Positions 44,737 through 55,949 of a DNA stretch of 64,000 nt are shown here, piece after piece. The stretch comes from Gerris lacustris. Taxonomy: Eukaryota; Arthropoda; Insecta; Hemiptera; Gerridae. The notes beneath the pieces were generated by a model. The model was not told the origin of the DNA. It saw nothing but the letters and a program-made list of their open reading frames with translations, and did not search any database. The position numbers and the translations under genes are program-made. How positions within the stretch are numbered: position 1 is the stretch's first letter; every line of letters begins with the position of its first letter. The stretch lies in contig OX578282.1 in the NCBI GenBank assembly GCA_951217055.1, positions 21,573,106-21,637,105 on the forward strand, given 5' to 3'.

Positions 44737-46018
44737 GTATATTAATCCGTTTAGTTATTAATTTTCGTTTCAGTATGATGACTGCCTTTATCCAATTATT
44801 TGATAATAATTGATATTTTATTTTTTCACCAGTCCCATATTGTAGTTTCCAGTTAATTAGATTTATGTTTACAAATGTGAAAGCTTGTTTTCCTTCTTTT
44901 TTCCATTGTTCAAATTTTAAAGTGTATACCACGTGTGCTTTTAAATCCTTTTTTTAATTGGATTTTATCGATTTTATTGGAAAATATAAATGTTTAATTT
45001 GTTATACTCGTTGTTTTATTAAATATTAAATTAAAAATATATTTTATTATAGACAGCTTTAATTGCATGAATTAAAATTGTGTTCTCTATATATTGTAAC
45101 ATACATTCCCGTTCAAAAGAGATTAAAATACAAGGAACCTAAAGGAATTACCCGTTTATCGAGTGAGAGTAAGTTAACTAATTGGTGATCGATAATAGGT
45201 AATTGATTCAAGTGAAACACTTCACCAAGTAAGAAATTAAAAAATAAGTGGCCTAACTAGAGATTGAACCCATAACCTTCTGAAGGCAATAATGATGCTG
45301 TTCAAATGCCTTTTTAATGATAATAAATATAAGTGAAACGAAATAAGAAGAATTGAAGAAGACTTTTACATTAGCATACACGTTGTTACTACATAATATA
45401 AAGATGGAGAAAGAAACAATCGGCAGGAAAAGCTGGAGAAAATTGTGTGAGATAGCATTCCTTTTAGGACTGTGGAGACTTAATTAATAAGTCAAAACAG
45501 CCCGTGGAAGGGCAGTTGTGCCTGCCTACCAAAGGGTTAAAAATCTATATAATATGTACTGGGTAACAGTATGATACGGGGTAAGTCTTGATATCTTGTG
45601 TGTATTTTTAAAAACCCTAACGAAACACGACAAATTCTATTAGTAAGAATTATTAAAAACATAATTTTAGATTATGGCTAGCAAATAGACATATTATACA
45701 GTTTTACCTATTTGTATGATAGAATACCTAAATATAAACAGGGAGCCTGAAAAAGATTACTTTGATTTCAAAACATCACCACACCAGCACAAAACAATCA
45801 TATTTAATCATATTTTTTTTTAATCATATTTTTTGATTTCAAAACATCATATTTATCTTAAAATTTGAGTAAGTACGTTATATTAGTTGCTTATCCGATA
45901 AACAGTAATGCTACTCGATCGTTTACTCTACCAATGCAAAGGTTTAACTGATTAAAGGTACACCTCAGCGCAACCTACCAGCAGTCGAAAATATCTTGAA
46001 AATCCTCTCTTTCATATA
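44737..46018. other. No recognised gene
   Basis: AT-rich. 45245-45310 read on the minus strand has GGTTATGGGTTCAATCTC, a weak B-box-like string that may be a SINE trace. 45770-45860 contains a small local duplication of TTTGATTTCAAAACATCA. Confidence 0.55.
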
Positions 46019-46518
46019 CTACGTTCACACATCGTTTTGAAAGCGTTTCGGATTCAATTCGTTTTCAAAACGATTCGCGTTCACACAACAAAAAATACAG
46101 GTGATCGAAATATTTGTTTTCGATATCTCATAACGGTGACGTCACGAGTAAAACCTTCTTTCTTGTTACACCTAATATGTCCGGGAATTTTTAAATTTTA
46201 TTTACAAGTTATTAAAAGTTTTTACATGTTCTTTATAGAATTAACTTTTGTTTAAAAACGTTTTTGCAGTTTAAAAAAAAGAAACGGAAGCTCACGAAAA
46301 CAAAGAACTTAAAAAGTGGAAAAGAGTAAAATAACCTGATATCTCGATCCCTTCCACGACCTGTTCATACGAGCGTTTTGAATTCGATCCCCCGTTCTGA
46401 TCACGTATTTTTGGTGGAGCGGATTTAAAACGATACGATCCGTCGATCTCCGTTCATACAGCGTTTTGAACTAGCGGATCGTTTTCAAAACCGTTTTTAA
46501 AACGATGTGTGAACGTAG
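46019..46518. mobile_element. 500-bp MITE with TA flanks and iterated termini
   Basis: CTACGTTCACACATCGTTTT at the left is exactly mirrored at the right, and both sides are flanked by TA. Variants of the terminal motif recur inside, for example CGCGTTCACACAAC at 46077, CTGTTCATACGAGCGTTTTG at 46363 and CGTTCATACAGCGTTTTGAA at 46452. The central frame at 46037-46255 does not resemble a transposase. A TA duplication fits Tc1/mariner-type or related cut-and-paste elements. Confidence 0.85.
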
Positions 46519-46910
46519 TAATAGTAGTACGAATCGTTCGTTAGAGGGATATTTTATTTCTTTAGTAAACAAATAAAAATAGGAGTGTAAAAAAACAAGA
46601 CCCAGAGCGTTAATACGAGTATAACGTTAGCTCGAATAAATTCTAGGAACTTTTAATTCCAAGATGTGTTTGACTCCAACGGACATTGCCTAGAGCGGGA
46701 TGGTAGTGAGGAAGGGGGAGCATGCGCAAATCTAACAAGTAGGCTCTGGCGTCAGTGGTGTACTTATGTTTAAGTGTAGATACAAAGGGCTTGTAACAGT
46801 GTTAGGCTGTGTGACGCGTAGTGGGGACAGTTAAGAAACAAACCCTAGGACGCTTCTGAAGCTCTAACTTTACCTTCAGTCCTCATCTTCCACGCTCCGT
46901 GTCCGCGTTA

Positions 46911-47037
46911 ATTTTAATTCGTTATTCCTTCTTTTTTTAAACTGAAATTTTTTATCAGCTTTAATTACACTCCTCATTTTAATTCGTTATTTCTTCTTAT
47001 TTTAAACTGAAATTTATCAGCTTTAATTGCATTCATT
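46911..47037. repeat. Tandem duplication, 62-65 bp unit
   Basis: ATTTTAATTCGTTATTCCTT, AAACTGAAATTTTTTATCAG and CTTTAATTACA repeat at 46976 with a few changes and a short deletion. Confidence 0.85.
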
Positions 47038-47595
47038 TTTATATAGGTAAATATTATATACATATTTGGTTTTAATTAAATATTTTATTTTAATGTCAAA
47101 GCGACGTATGGTTTAAATATTATTTATTTTCAATTTAAGTAGATGGTTGGAATCTGGTGGCAGCCATATGATTATTGTTTTTTTTTTGTTTTTTTTAAAA
47201 AGAACACAAAAGGTTTAAAGATAATTTAAGCTTTCAACAATCAAAGAAAAGCTAGTTTCAACTAACACCATTATATATAACGAATAGATCTGAGGTAGAT
47301 AAGAATATGCAAAGCCTTGTAAAATCATGAGTGGGTAAGTCATACAGCAATAGCTCTAAGTAAGGATGGGAGGTAATTTAGGAAAGCCAGGTAAAATTTT
47401 AGTAGAGGTGGGGAAACGTAAAACCTAAAAGGTTGAGATTTTAGAATGACCAGTTAAAACAAATTCATAAGTTTTAATAAAAAGAATAGAAATGCAACAG
47501 TCTGAAGTCTGAAGGTAGGTCAAAGGGTAGCTTGTGATTAGTGGACACTGGTAGAATGGTTAAGTTAAGATATGAATAGAAATGGGCGTAGCTGA

Positions 47596-47619
47596 GGGGG
47601 GGGGGGGGGGGGGGGGGGG
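47596..47619. repeat. poly-G homopolymer tract
   Basis: An uninterrupted run of about 24 G. Confidence 0.95.
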
Positions 47620-48099
47620 CTAACGTTAGGACATGATATTCAAACATTAAAATAATGCATTTTATATGAGCAACAAAAAAATAAAATAAAATTAAATAAA
47701 TAAGGCCTATTCAGATTATATATTTTATAGCGGATCATAAATTGACTCTCCTGAAAAATTCATTAAATGTTAGTTACGACAGTTTACCTCTGAGGTACAG
47801 TTATTGTTTGTATATACTATTTTTAATTGTAACAAAGACTATTACAATTTATTTTAGTTATATTTTGGTCGATAACCCATAGCTGACATAGGTATGGAAC
47901 ACTTATCAACGTATGTTACTAGTTTCACTTAGATTAAATCTGGTTCACTTTAGCTCTGACCCCTTCATTTATGTGTTCCACTACTTTAGACTAAACAATA
48001 AATAATAATCCTCGTTATCCTTTTCTTGAGGCTCTTATCCCTTCTCTTAAGATTTTTCTAACTACTCCTTTTCATATCCCCCCCCCACACCCTTATCAT

Positions 48100-48305
48100 T
48101 AAAAGAGAAGGCTAAACTGAAGAGGACGGTGCGGTCGAAAATCGCTTGGCGTCACAATTTTGCTATATTTATACTCTTAAGAGACTATATCCCTTTGTCA
48201 AACAGTACATATATATGTATGATTTATACATTTGAGAGATAATATGTGTATAATTTGTACATAAGAGAGTTGATATCCCTTAGTCAAAATAATACATTCA
48301 AGTAC
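48100..48305 (+). repeat. Dispersed repeat, pair with 55741-55935
   Basis: GGTCGAAAATCGCTTGGCG, ACTATATCCCTTTGTCAAAC, TGTATGATTTATACATTTGA and GAGAGTTGATATCCCTTAGT are all found in reverse complement at 55741-55935. TATCCCTTTGTC near both ends gives inverted termini. It is non-coding. Confidence 0.8.
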
Positions 48306-48577
48306 AAGTAAGGTCCGTGCACTTTTCTAACCTCTTCTCCTCACAGCACCGTATTCTTCAGTGCCCAGTAATTCGTTTTGTAGTTTAAAGGTAAGTTTTC
48401 CAAAACGCGACTCCAGCGATAGACGCTGAGCGAGAATCGCCGAGCGATAGTCGCCCAGCGATAGTCGCTGGCACAAAATTATAATAGGTGTTTTCCTACA
48501 CGCGTCTCCAACGACTATTGCAACATATCAGTAGGTAACTAGCAGTAAATGCGAACACGGTAGTTTTTAATATAATT

Positions 48578-48781
48578 ATGAGTTTTAAGAAAAAACTAAT
48601 TACATATTTATTATTGGAAGAAGAAGATGACGATATTATTGCCGAGGAAATGATGAGTTCTTATCGAAAAGGGGCACATCAAATTTTTAAAACAAGAAAC
48701 GAGGAGGGTTGTTTCGTGCAACTGATTGAAAATCATTTGGAGCAAGACGTTTTTAAAACCGATGTTTTAAATACTGTATAA
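48578..48781 (+). pseudogene. Harbinger transposase N-terminal remnant
   Basis: The 67-codon frame starts MSFKKKLITYLLLEEEDDDI. It has a Leu/Glu/Asp-rich beginning followed by KGAHQIFKTRNEEGCFVQLI and ENHLEQD. This corresponds to the start of PIF/Harbinger nucleases, in which an acidic leader precedes a conserved R-x-x-EG-x-F-x-x-LI-x-x-HL block and then the DDE catalytic domain. After HLEQD the reading differs from the expected continuation and stops at NTV. The frame probably joins the N-terminus to sequence beyond a large deletion. No catalytic Asp or Glu motif remains, so it cannot be an active transposase. It lies about 190 bp inside the left terminus, in the usual place for this gene. 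Confidence 0.75.
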
Positions 48782-48871
48782 TAAAAACTACTTTTTTTAA
48801 CTATGACAATATTATATAAACTGTTATTATAAAATGAACAAGAACTATTGGTTATTTATTATTAAAATTAC

Positions 48872-49026
48872 CTGATCTTTCCACACACTCTGCAAATAAT
48901 GTCCTTAACTCGTGTATCTCGGTACATCGAATGCTGTAAATCGAAAATAGCTCTATGTTACCGCACTGATTCGATGAGCTTTTCATCTTCCTCAGAGGAA
49001 AAATACAGCTTATTGGAAAACGACAT
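48872..49026 (-). pseudogene. MADF-domain first exon with in-frame stop
   Basis: Starting at 49026 on the minus strand the reading is MSFSNKLYFSSEEDEKLIES, VR, stop (48958-48960), then HRAIFDLQHSMYRDTRVKDI and ICRVCGKIR. It ends at AG/GTAATTTT, a plausible splice donor. LI-x-x-VR...L/IFDL-x-H...YRD...KD-x-x is the start of a MADF (Myb/SANT-like) DNA-binding domain. Animal Harbinger elements typically carry a second gene of this kind, which helps the transposase enter the nucleus and bind termini. Apart from the single TAA the frame is open, so the decay is recent or the stop is a sequence change. Downstream exons are not visible before the transposase remnant. Confidence 0.75.
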
Positions 49027-49140
49027 GTTCACTAAATAATAAATCACCACAAAAGCAGAAGCGGCACTGTTTTTTATTTCGCGGCAAGATTGTCTTTATC
49101 CGCCCTTTTAAAACTATGAAGAAAATCCTTTTATTTATAT

Positions 49141-49335
49141 TTCTCCCATTTGAAGAAAACGGCGGGCAAAAAACAGCGGGAGCCAATGAAAATTTTTGAT
49201 TTTTAGCGCGAGTAGTTACAAACCTTCTTCTCCCACTTCTGTAGAGCGGGCATTTCTCTCATTTGAAGAAACCGGCGGGAAATAAAGGGCGGGGACCAAT
49301 GAAATCGAGGGTGTTTTAGCGCGAGTAATTGTCCT
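49141..49335. repeat. Two 112-bp GC-rich units with CCAAT motifs
   Basis: TTCTCCCATTTGAAGAAAAC, GGCGGG, AGCCAATGAAA and TTTAGCGCGAGTAGTT repeat at 49253 as TTCTCTCATTTGAAGAAACC, GGCGGG, GGGCGGGGACCAATGAAA and TTTTAGCGCGAGTAATT. CCAAT and GC-box-like strings just upstream of the minus-strand MADF start suggest a duplicated promoter inside the element. That role is an inference. Confidence 0.6.
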
Positions 49336-49539
49336 TTCCCTACGGATATTCTGCCACTACAAGCAAGCAAGCCAGAATACGCATTGTTCTAAACGGCGAG
49401 AAACAATTCTCACTTCTCTTGGTTTTCTTTAAATTTATAATTCTGCTGGATTTATATCGAAAAAAGGCAAGTGAAATATCTATTTAAATGAAACAATAAT
49501 ATTCTGTTTTTTGGTTCCATTTGAGTAATTTAATATATT

Positions 49540-49605
49540 TATATTATATATATTTATATATTATATATATTTATATATTATATATATTCATATTATAGGT
49601 ATATA
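49540..49605. repeat. AT-only tandem repeat, 18-bp unit
   Basis: TATATATTTATATATTAT repeats about three times, followed by TATATATTCATATTATAGG. It lies inside the Harbinger-type element. A 40-bp direct duplicate (ACAATAATATTCTGTTTTTT at 49494 and 49968) brackets the region from here to 50010. Confidence 0.8.
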
Positions 49606-50082
49606 TTTATTTTACATAATATATTATTAATTAAATTTAATTATGATATTACATTATATTATCATATCAATTAAATTAAATTATATTATGATATAGTATT
49701 TATAATACTAATTTATTCAAGTAATTTTTAACTTTGAATTGATTCGTTTATTTTAATTTATCCTCCCAGTTTGACCGCCAAAGCCTGGTTTCTCTAGCAC
49801 TGTATTGCTAGGATCACTAGCACTGTATTGCGATTATGACTGCTCCTGGAGCAGACGGCTGCAATCGCTCAGCGATCGATGCTAGCGTCTCTAGCGACTA
49901 TCGTTAGAGTCGCTTGCCTAGGAAAACAGTTACACGTAAACTCAGAAGAGGAGTCCTCTGCGACAAACAATAATATTCTGTTTTTTGGTTCCATTTGAGT
50001 AATTTAATATATTATTGTTGTCGCTGAGCGATTATCGCTCAGCGACTATCGCTGGAGTCGCGTCTTGGAAAACGTACCTTAA

Positions 50083-51286
50083 GAGTTTAATCTATTAGCT
50101 ATCCGTATTTTTCGACAAGTTAAACAATAATACAACATAACCGAGAAAAGCAATCTATATCAAAAAGTAATTCTACATTTAAATTAATTGTCTTCTTACC
50201 TTAATTATGTCCAATAAAGCACCTTATGTCTTCTGTCTTCTTTTTTTAACAACAATTAAGTTCACAAAAATCAACATAATAACGTACTCTAATTTGGGAA
50301 TAATCTAACAGAAGAATTATGTAATCAGGCTGAACTAACTATGTAAATCTGTTTAACAATCTTTAAATATTTAAAATGAGTTAATCAATACTTCAACGTT
50401 CCTAATTATTCATTAAATGCTGCGCAGTTTATGAGAACGAAAGTAAAATCACTTGCTTGGTGACGTCGATGTGAAAAAACTAGGTTGAAAATCAGCTGAT
50501 TCGTAAAAAAAATCCAAGGGCTGCCAACTCCTTCCTTACGAACGATTTTTCTTTCTTCTTCACTATATGACTAATTAATTATTAAGCTCACTTTAATTTA
50601 TATTTCTAGTTTTTTTAAATTAAATATTTTTGAATGATATTGTATCGAATATTTTTATTATTTATTATTAAGGTGGCTAACTTGACCATTTTATCTTTTT
50701 TTGAGTTAAAGATTTATTAAAATGGCGGCTGCTGTTGTAAATCTTAATTTCTAATGATTATGTTATATTTGTATATTTAAATAGTTTCCTAAATTAGATT
50801 TAAATGTTTACAATTTCACTTTTTTTATGTAAATATAAATATCATCTATCTTATGGATTATTTCGGGTGACATTTCCGTGGTAAGTTTAACTTATAATGA
50901 ATATTTAGTTCATTTTTATTTTTATCGTATTTTAAGTGATTTATTGTTCATAGATATTATAACAAACTTTAGTTTTTCTGGGCTGTTTTTAATTCTTTGT
51001 TTGTTATGGATATTCAATTTTGGATTTTTGTTATTTCAAGTAATGTTTCTATCCTTCTACAACTACCATGTCCTTGATAATATATTCACCTGTGTAGAAA
51101 TATAATTAATTTAATTGATTACATTTATTATCGGAGTGAGGGTTTACCCACATAAAATCGACTCAGAGACAGCCCATTTATTGATTTTTTTTTTTTTTTA
51201 AAATAGCTTTTTTTAGAGAAATAAAAGTAGGTTACCTTTTCTCAAATTTTATTTATTATAAATGACAATTTGCGAAATCCGGACTT
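50083..51286. other. No recognised gene
   Basis: AT-rich. The 75-codon frame at 50878-51105 is strongly hydrophobic because of its T-rich composition and resembles no protein I know. Confidence 0.6.
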
Positions 51287-52600
51287 CTACCGACAGGTTT
51301 TGAGGCTTGGCAAAAATATTTTAAGGTCTTGAGCTAGCTGAACAGCTTGTCCTCAGATACCACTTCTCTCTTCGAATTCTAATTGAATGTTGTCACTCCT
51401 TGTTACCCGTCTTCCTTCTCGGGGTCTCCTGCCCTCTGGCCTAGCCTCGAGTGTCTGTCTTTGGTATCATGCTTCTGACATCCCCTGAACACAGCCAAAC
51501 TACCTTAGTTGAGAGAACTTAACTCGTTCCACTGGAGGGTTCGACTCGTAGAGATGTTCTGATAGAGGTATTTCTCTCTCTGGTCTCTCCTAGTTTGTCT
51601 TACAGCTGCTATCAGACTCACAGACACTCATTTATGGTGTTTGAAGCTTACTTTAAATTTTGATGGTTAATGTCCAGCTCTCCTCACCATAATATGGTGA
51701 GGACAATTATGTTAAAATTGGAATGTATGTGGATTCATAAACGACAATCTTAGCTCGTTTGCTGTCCTTGCTTTTCTTCAAAAACTCGGTGGATATAGCT
51801 CTTAGCATCCTACCTAAAGTGTTTATGCGGTTATTAGTAGCTCCACTTTCTGATAGATGAACTCCTAAGTATTTAAATTCTTGAACCTGTTCAAAAGCTT
51901 GCCCTTGCTTTAATGAAAGTTTTATGCTATGATGAGTGGCGTAGGAACGGGGGAGGGCTATCGGGCTTGAGCCCCCCCCCCCCCCCCCCCCCCGTCAAAC
52001 TTGAAGGGGCTATAAAATTACAAATAAAATAAAAATTAGTACATGGGTTTATGTCTAAAACTGCTTAAGTAGCGGTTTTTGAACGTTTATTTTCCAAAAT
52101 TTTCCCGAGGGAGGACCCCCGAACCCCCCTCCTGTAGAGGGGGGGGGGGGGGGTAGACAGAGGGTAGGTTGTAGCCTGGCACCTTAATTTCTAGTAATTT
52201 CTAGAAATCGAGCACTGATAAAGACTATGTACCCCCCCCCCCCTCTTTGGAAGTGCCGAGCCACCCCCGTCAAAAATGAATTCCTACGCCACTGGCTATG
52301 ATGCTTACTTTCTTGATGTAACCAGAGTCTGAGTTTTCTTTAGGCTAACTTTAAGTGTAAACTCCTCCTAAGTCATTTCTAAAATATTAAAATTGTCTTG
52401 CAGCTTTTGGGCTTTTAGACTAGACATCTGCTTACCTCCAATTACAACTATTATAAAAATACAAATTACCTGCAAAAGAGAGAGCCTAGAATTGTGTTTT
52501 TAAGTGGAGGTTAGTGTGTCATTTGGACAAACTTAACTTCAGAATTGCATCAAGAGGAGAAGGAAAATAGAAGCCTTACATTTTCAATGTTTTAATTGCT
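51287..52600 (-). pseudogene. LINE reverse transcriptase pseudogene, C-terminal half
   Basis: On the minus strand successive pieces follow the order of a non-LTR reverse transcriptase. QGFYFPSPLDAILK (about 52580-52535) corresponds to QG-x-x-x-SP. Then come LQDNFNILEMT-stop-EEFTL and SLKKTQTLVTSRK. After the MITE insertion come AFEQVQEFKYLGVHLSESGA, a K-AKIVVYESTYIPILT stretch, YGEESWTL after a frameshift, R-stop-FGCVQGMSEA and EARPEGRRPR. The last two match the usual RWFGHV-x-RM and RPEGRRPRGRP tail; the Trp codon is now TAG. Several frameshifts and stops make it non-functional. The class is RTE-, CR1- or Jockey-like. The catalytic YADD region is too damaged to read. Confidence 0.88.
51935..52295. 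mobile_element. hAT-type MITE with exact 8-bp target duplication
   Basis: The inverted termini are AGTGGCGTAGGAA and TTCCTACGCCACT(GG). The flanking duplication CTATGATG occurs at 51927-51934 and 52296-52303. The interior holds poly-C (51972-51993), poly-G (52139-52153) and a second poly-C (52232-52243). An 8-bp duplication and CAGTGGCGTA-like ends fit the hAT superfamily. It interrupts the LINE pseudogene, so it inserted later. It is non-coding. Confidence 0.9.
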
Positions 52601-53746
52601 ACAATCCATTGGTATATTTAGATTGATTTTACATGGATCTGTAAACCAGTCAACTGTTAGGCCAGGCAAGGCACAAAATAGATCGTAGTTTTGTGGTATC
52701 TCTTGTGTGTATTGTATTACACATTCTTCTCACTGCCTCAATAAATTATTCTTTAATTCTTTAACCAAAAATTTCAACTACGCATAGATGATTGAACAGG
52801 TGCACCTCTAACCACACTTTCAATCCCTTTTGTTACACTTATGAGACCATTCATTCGACGCTTAGCTACCTAATTGGCTGACTATTTTAAATAATGAATT
52901 GAAATTTCTAAAGTTAGTCTTTCAATTATGTAAAAGATTCATAAAGAATCCTTGTTAATCTCGCATTCAAAAAATTATATTATGTTTCCCTTGAGTATGT
53001 AGAATTTTGTTAATAAATAAATAATAAATTACTTCGACAGTATATATTTTTTAATTTAGTTATTTCAATAAAGAAAAAACTCAATATTAAATACTTGTAA
53101 AAGGATTCGAAATTTGTATCTAAAAAATAAAATTTTCGTTTACATTAATATATTTCTAAAAGAAAATTAATACCCGGAATATATTTATTATTTATATATT
53201 AATTTAGACTTTTGAGTTTTAAGGCTATTCTAAAAATAATATAACATAAATAAAGGGTAACCTTTTAAGATATGTATTTTTAAAGGTCTAACACTGCCAC
53301 AAACATTAATCTGTAACTACTACTGATATTTATTTATTTATTAATACCATGAATTCTTAGGAGCTGTACCTTTAGGGTACTTCTAACGGTTTTTTGAGGC
53401 TATAAAATGTCGTATGCAATTTGTATCTTCGAAACGAAAGTTGTGAAATGTCTTTTATTTAAGAGAGTAAAATATGTTTTTTAAAAAATGTCTTTCTCTT
53501 TTTTATCTTAAGAATTTCTTATTAAATTTAGCAATATCTGGTACTGTGAAGGGTAAAAGTTCACACTTTTTCCTTTTGTTCTTGAAATCTATGTAACAAT
53601 TAACTTTTTACTTGATACTATATAGAATGTATACTTTGATATTAGCTTGCTGTAATTATAGCCCAGTCATTTAAGGTTTTCTATTCCAAAAAACCGGAGC
53701 TTCAATATTTTTTTGATCGTTTCATTTTGACATTCAGAAAAACATA
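52601..53746. other. No recognised gene
   Basis: AT-rich, with no tandem or inverted repeat that I can see. It may include further decayed LINE sequence just above 52600, but I cannot read it. Confidence 0.55.
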
Positions 53747-54250
53747 TTGAAAATCGGCAACGCGATCATAGTCGCGATATTTAAGGGCAAAGGTCAACAA
53801 ATTCGGTTTTTTTCTATTATCTCGCTTCCTATGGCTCGGACATCAATCAAGGTGGTTATCAAAATTAAAAGTAAAAAAAAATCCCACAAAAAAAGTTCCA
53901 TTCATTTATTTAAGTACGATGGACGGTTTACGGAATATAGGGCGAAGAATATCTATGAATTTTTAGAATCCGCACCACTTTTTACGAATATCTCGCTTTT
54001 ATTGCTCGGAGACAAATTAAAGGAATTATCAAAAAGAAAGATTAATAAATTTCCCACAAAAATTGTCTTATTCATGATTTACGTACAACTAACGGTTTAG
54101 AAAAAACTTAGCTTACTATAACTTGCGTAGTGTTGGTTTTTGCACGACTTTTTACGTTTTTTTGGGAATATCTCGCTTCCTCTGGCTCAAAGACCAATTA
54201 AAGATCAGATCAAAATTTAAGGTGAAAATGTAATTTTCCCTACGGGATAT
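53747..54250 (+). repeat. Degenerate 170-bp tandem repeat containing a 117-codon frame
   Basis: The string TATCTCGCTT plus GGCTCGGA-type sequence recurs at about 53818, 53989 and 54164. Around it are CACGACTTTTTACG, ACCAATTAAAG and TTTCCC blocks, giving three diverged units of about 171-175 bp. The open frame 53747-54100 (MKIGNAIIVAIFKGKGQQIR...) spans one and a half units, is Lys/Ile-rich and matches no family. I take it as a chance frame in the repeat and not a gene. Confidence 0.7.
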
Positions 54251-55740
54251 AGAGCGCGTTAGAGGGTTTCTGTGTCAGGATCACATTTAATGATCCTGAC
54301 GTGGTAGTAGTACTGGATGCAGAAGGATTATTGAATGTTTATTATACATAGTCTACCCAGTTTATTGCAAAAAGGTATGATGATTTGTCTAAAAGTTTGA
54401 CATGCAAATATTTTGCGTTATTATATTTACTTATGTGGTTGTTATTTTCCCCTAGCTCGCATTTCTGTGTAACTTTATGTCCTGTTATCTTCAAATGTAT
54501 GGAAAGAATTACATATTTCATTTCCATGGTACATACCTATATTATTCATTCATAAACTTTTTTTAAGTACAATTACAAATGCTCGTATGTACCAATGACT
54601 TTTTTTCTCTCCAAAATAAGAATTTATTATAAATAATTTCATTTTTAAAACAACTGAATATTTAATGGAGAAGTCGGAAGAGGAAAATAACGAGGTGAAA
54701 ATCTGCTTAAGTAAATCCATGATAACAGAACAACAAGCTAGTAATACATAGCTAAGTTATGACTTGGGGACTTAGAAGCACAAGGAGACGTAGATTCTCA
54801 TCAAGTATGCCACAAGCTTACACAAACTTTACTAACACCGAACCTCGACAAACTTAAATTAAGTCAACATTGTCAGGTTTCCAGCTCGTAATGCGACAAA
54901 GCCTGTTAAAATTTTCAATGTGACTCTGTTGTGGGTTGGGGAAAAAGTTGAGAAGGATAAAGAATGGAAAAATACGAGACGGAAATAAGTTTTTTGGCTC
55001 GAAAAAGTATTATCATTGAAAAAGTTTTTGTTGATGTTACAAGAAACAGTACATTTGTCAGGATGGAGATATGTCTCCTTGAATATTTTGATTTAACTTT
55101 AATTTTTACCTTAACTTTTACATTAACACCAGCAAAACATTGGAGTAGGATTTGTATAATTTATTTCTTATGTGACTTTTTCTGTTCCTTGAATATTATA
55201 TTATACCGACCACGAAGGTAGTTTGTAATAATATAATAACATTTTTTGTACCTTGTATTTGATAAGACGTTCGGCACTCTAATTTTCATTCATTTTTTAA
55301 AAACATCAATCAGAAATTAACTATAAATTTCCTTTGTAAATTTGTTATTTTTATGTGTATCGTGAATTCTTACACATATTCTAGATTTTTAAAAACTTCC
55401 ATGCGCTTTCATTGTTGAATAAGTTAATAGAGTGTGTAATTAAGAGAAATATAATATTTTCGTACCATCTTCATAAGATCCCCCAAACCGAAATTAAAGT
55501 TGGAAGCTAATTGCTATTAATTGGTTTTTTTTTTTTTTTTTTGGTTTTTTTTTTTAAATGCACAAATGCTTACTATTTATTTTGAATCGATATCTTTATT
55601 TGCTCACTAAACATTTGGTAATTGCTGAACAAAAGATCAGCTACTCTACATATTTACTTATTGCCATCAGTGAGAAGCATATCTCGGTAAAACTGAAGAA
55701 TATAAGGCGGTATACAAAGAAGTTGGCGGGACCTCATTCC
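54251..55740. other. No recognised gene
   Basis: AT-rich. The frames at 54964-55221 and 55558-55755 are unassigned and A/T-driven. Poly-T runs lie at 55526-55541 and 55546-55555. Confidence 0.55.
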
Positions 55741-55935
55741 AACGTATTTTTTTGACAAAGGGATATCAACTCTCGAATGAACAAATCATACATATATAAA
55801 ATTCCTCATATGTTTAAATCATACAAATGTACTGTGTGATGAAGGGATATAATCTCTCTTGTGTATAAATTAAGCAAAGTTGTCCCGCCAAGCGATTCTC
55901 GACCTTATTATCTCCTTCAGTTCAGTCCATGTCTC
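55741..55935 (-). repeat. Dispersed repeat, inverted partner of 48100-48305
   Basis: TGACAAAGGGATATCAACTC, AATCATACATATATAAAATT, GAAGGGATATAATCTCTC and CGCCAAGCGATTCTCGACC correspond in reverse complement and order to the 48-kb copy. Confidence 0.8.
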
Positions 55936-55949
55936 ATATCTCCAGGATT

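Larger units (their letters stand above)
48389..50079. mobile_element. PIF/Harbinger-type element, internally deleted
   Basis: The termini AGGTAAGTTTTCCAAAACGC and GCGTCTTGGAAAACGTACCT are an inverted repeat extending about 45 bp with few mismatches. Each end is flanked by TAA, the 3-bp target duplication typical of PIF/Harbinger. Subterminal regions repeat AGCGATAGTCGC-type motifs, candidate transposase binding sites. A second, diverged copy of the terminus lies inside each end (near 48492 and 49890-49940). The element keeps a transposase start on the plus strand and a MADF-type exon on the minus strand, facing each other, but the bulk of the DDE domain is missing. It is therefore a non-autonomous derivative. 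Confidence 0.9.

Noticed and set aside
50878..51105. Small membrane protein
   Set aside because: Hydrophobicity follows from T-rich codons, and there is no start context or similarity.
53747..54100. 117-codon frame as a real gene
   Set aside because: It crosses units of a degenerate tandem repeat, is Lys/Ile-rich like the local composition, and has no recognisable motif.
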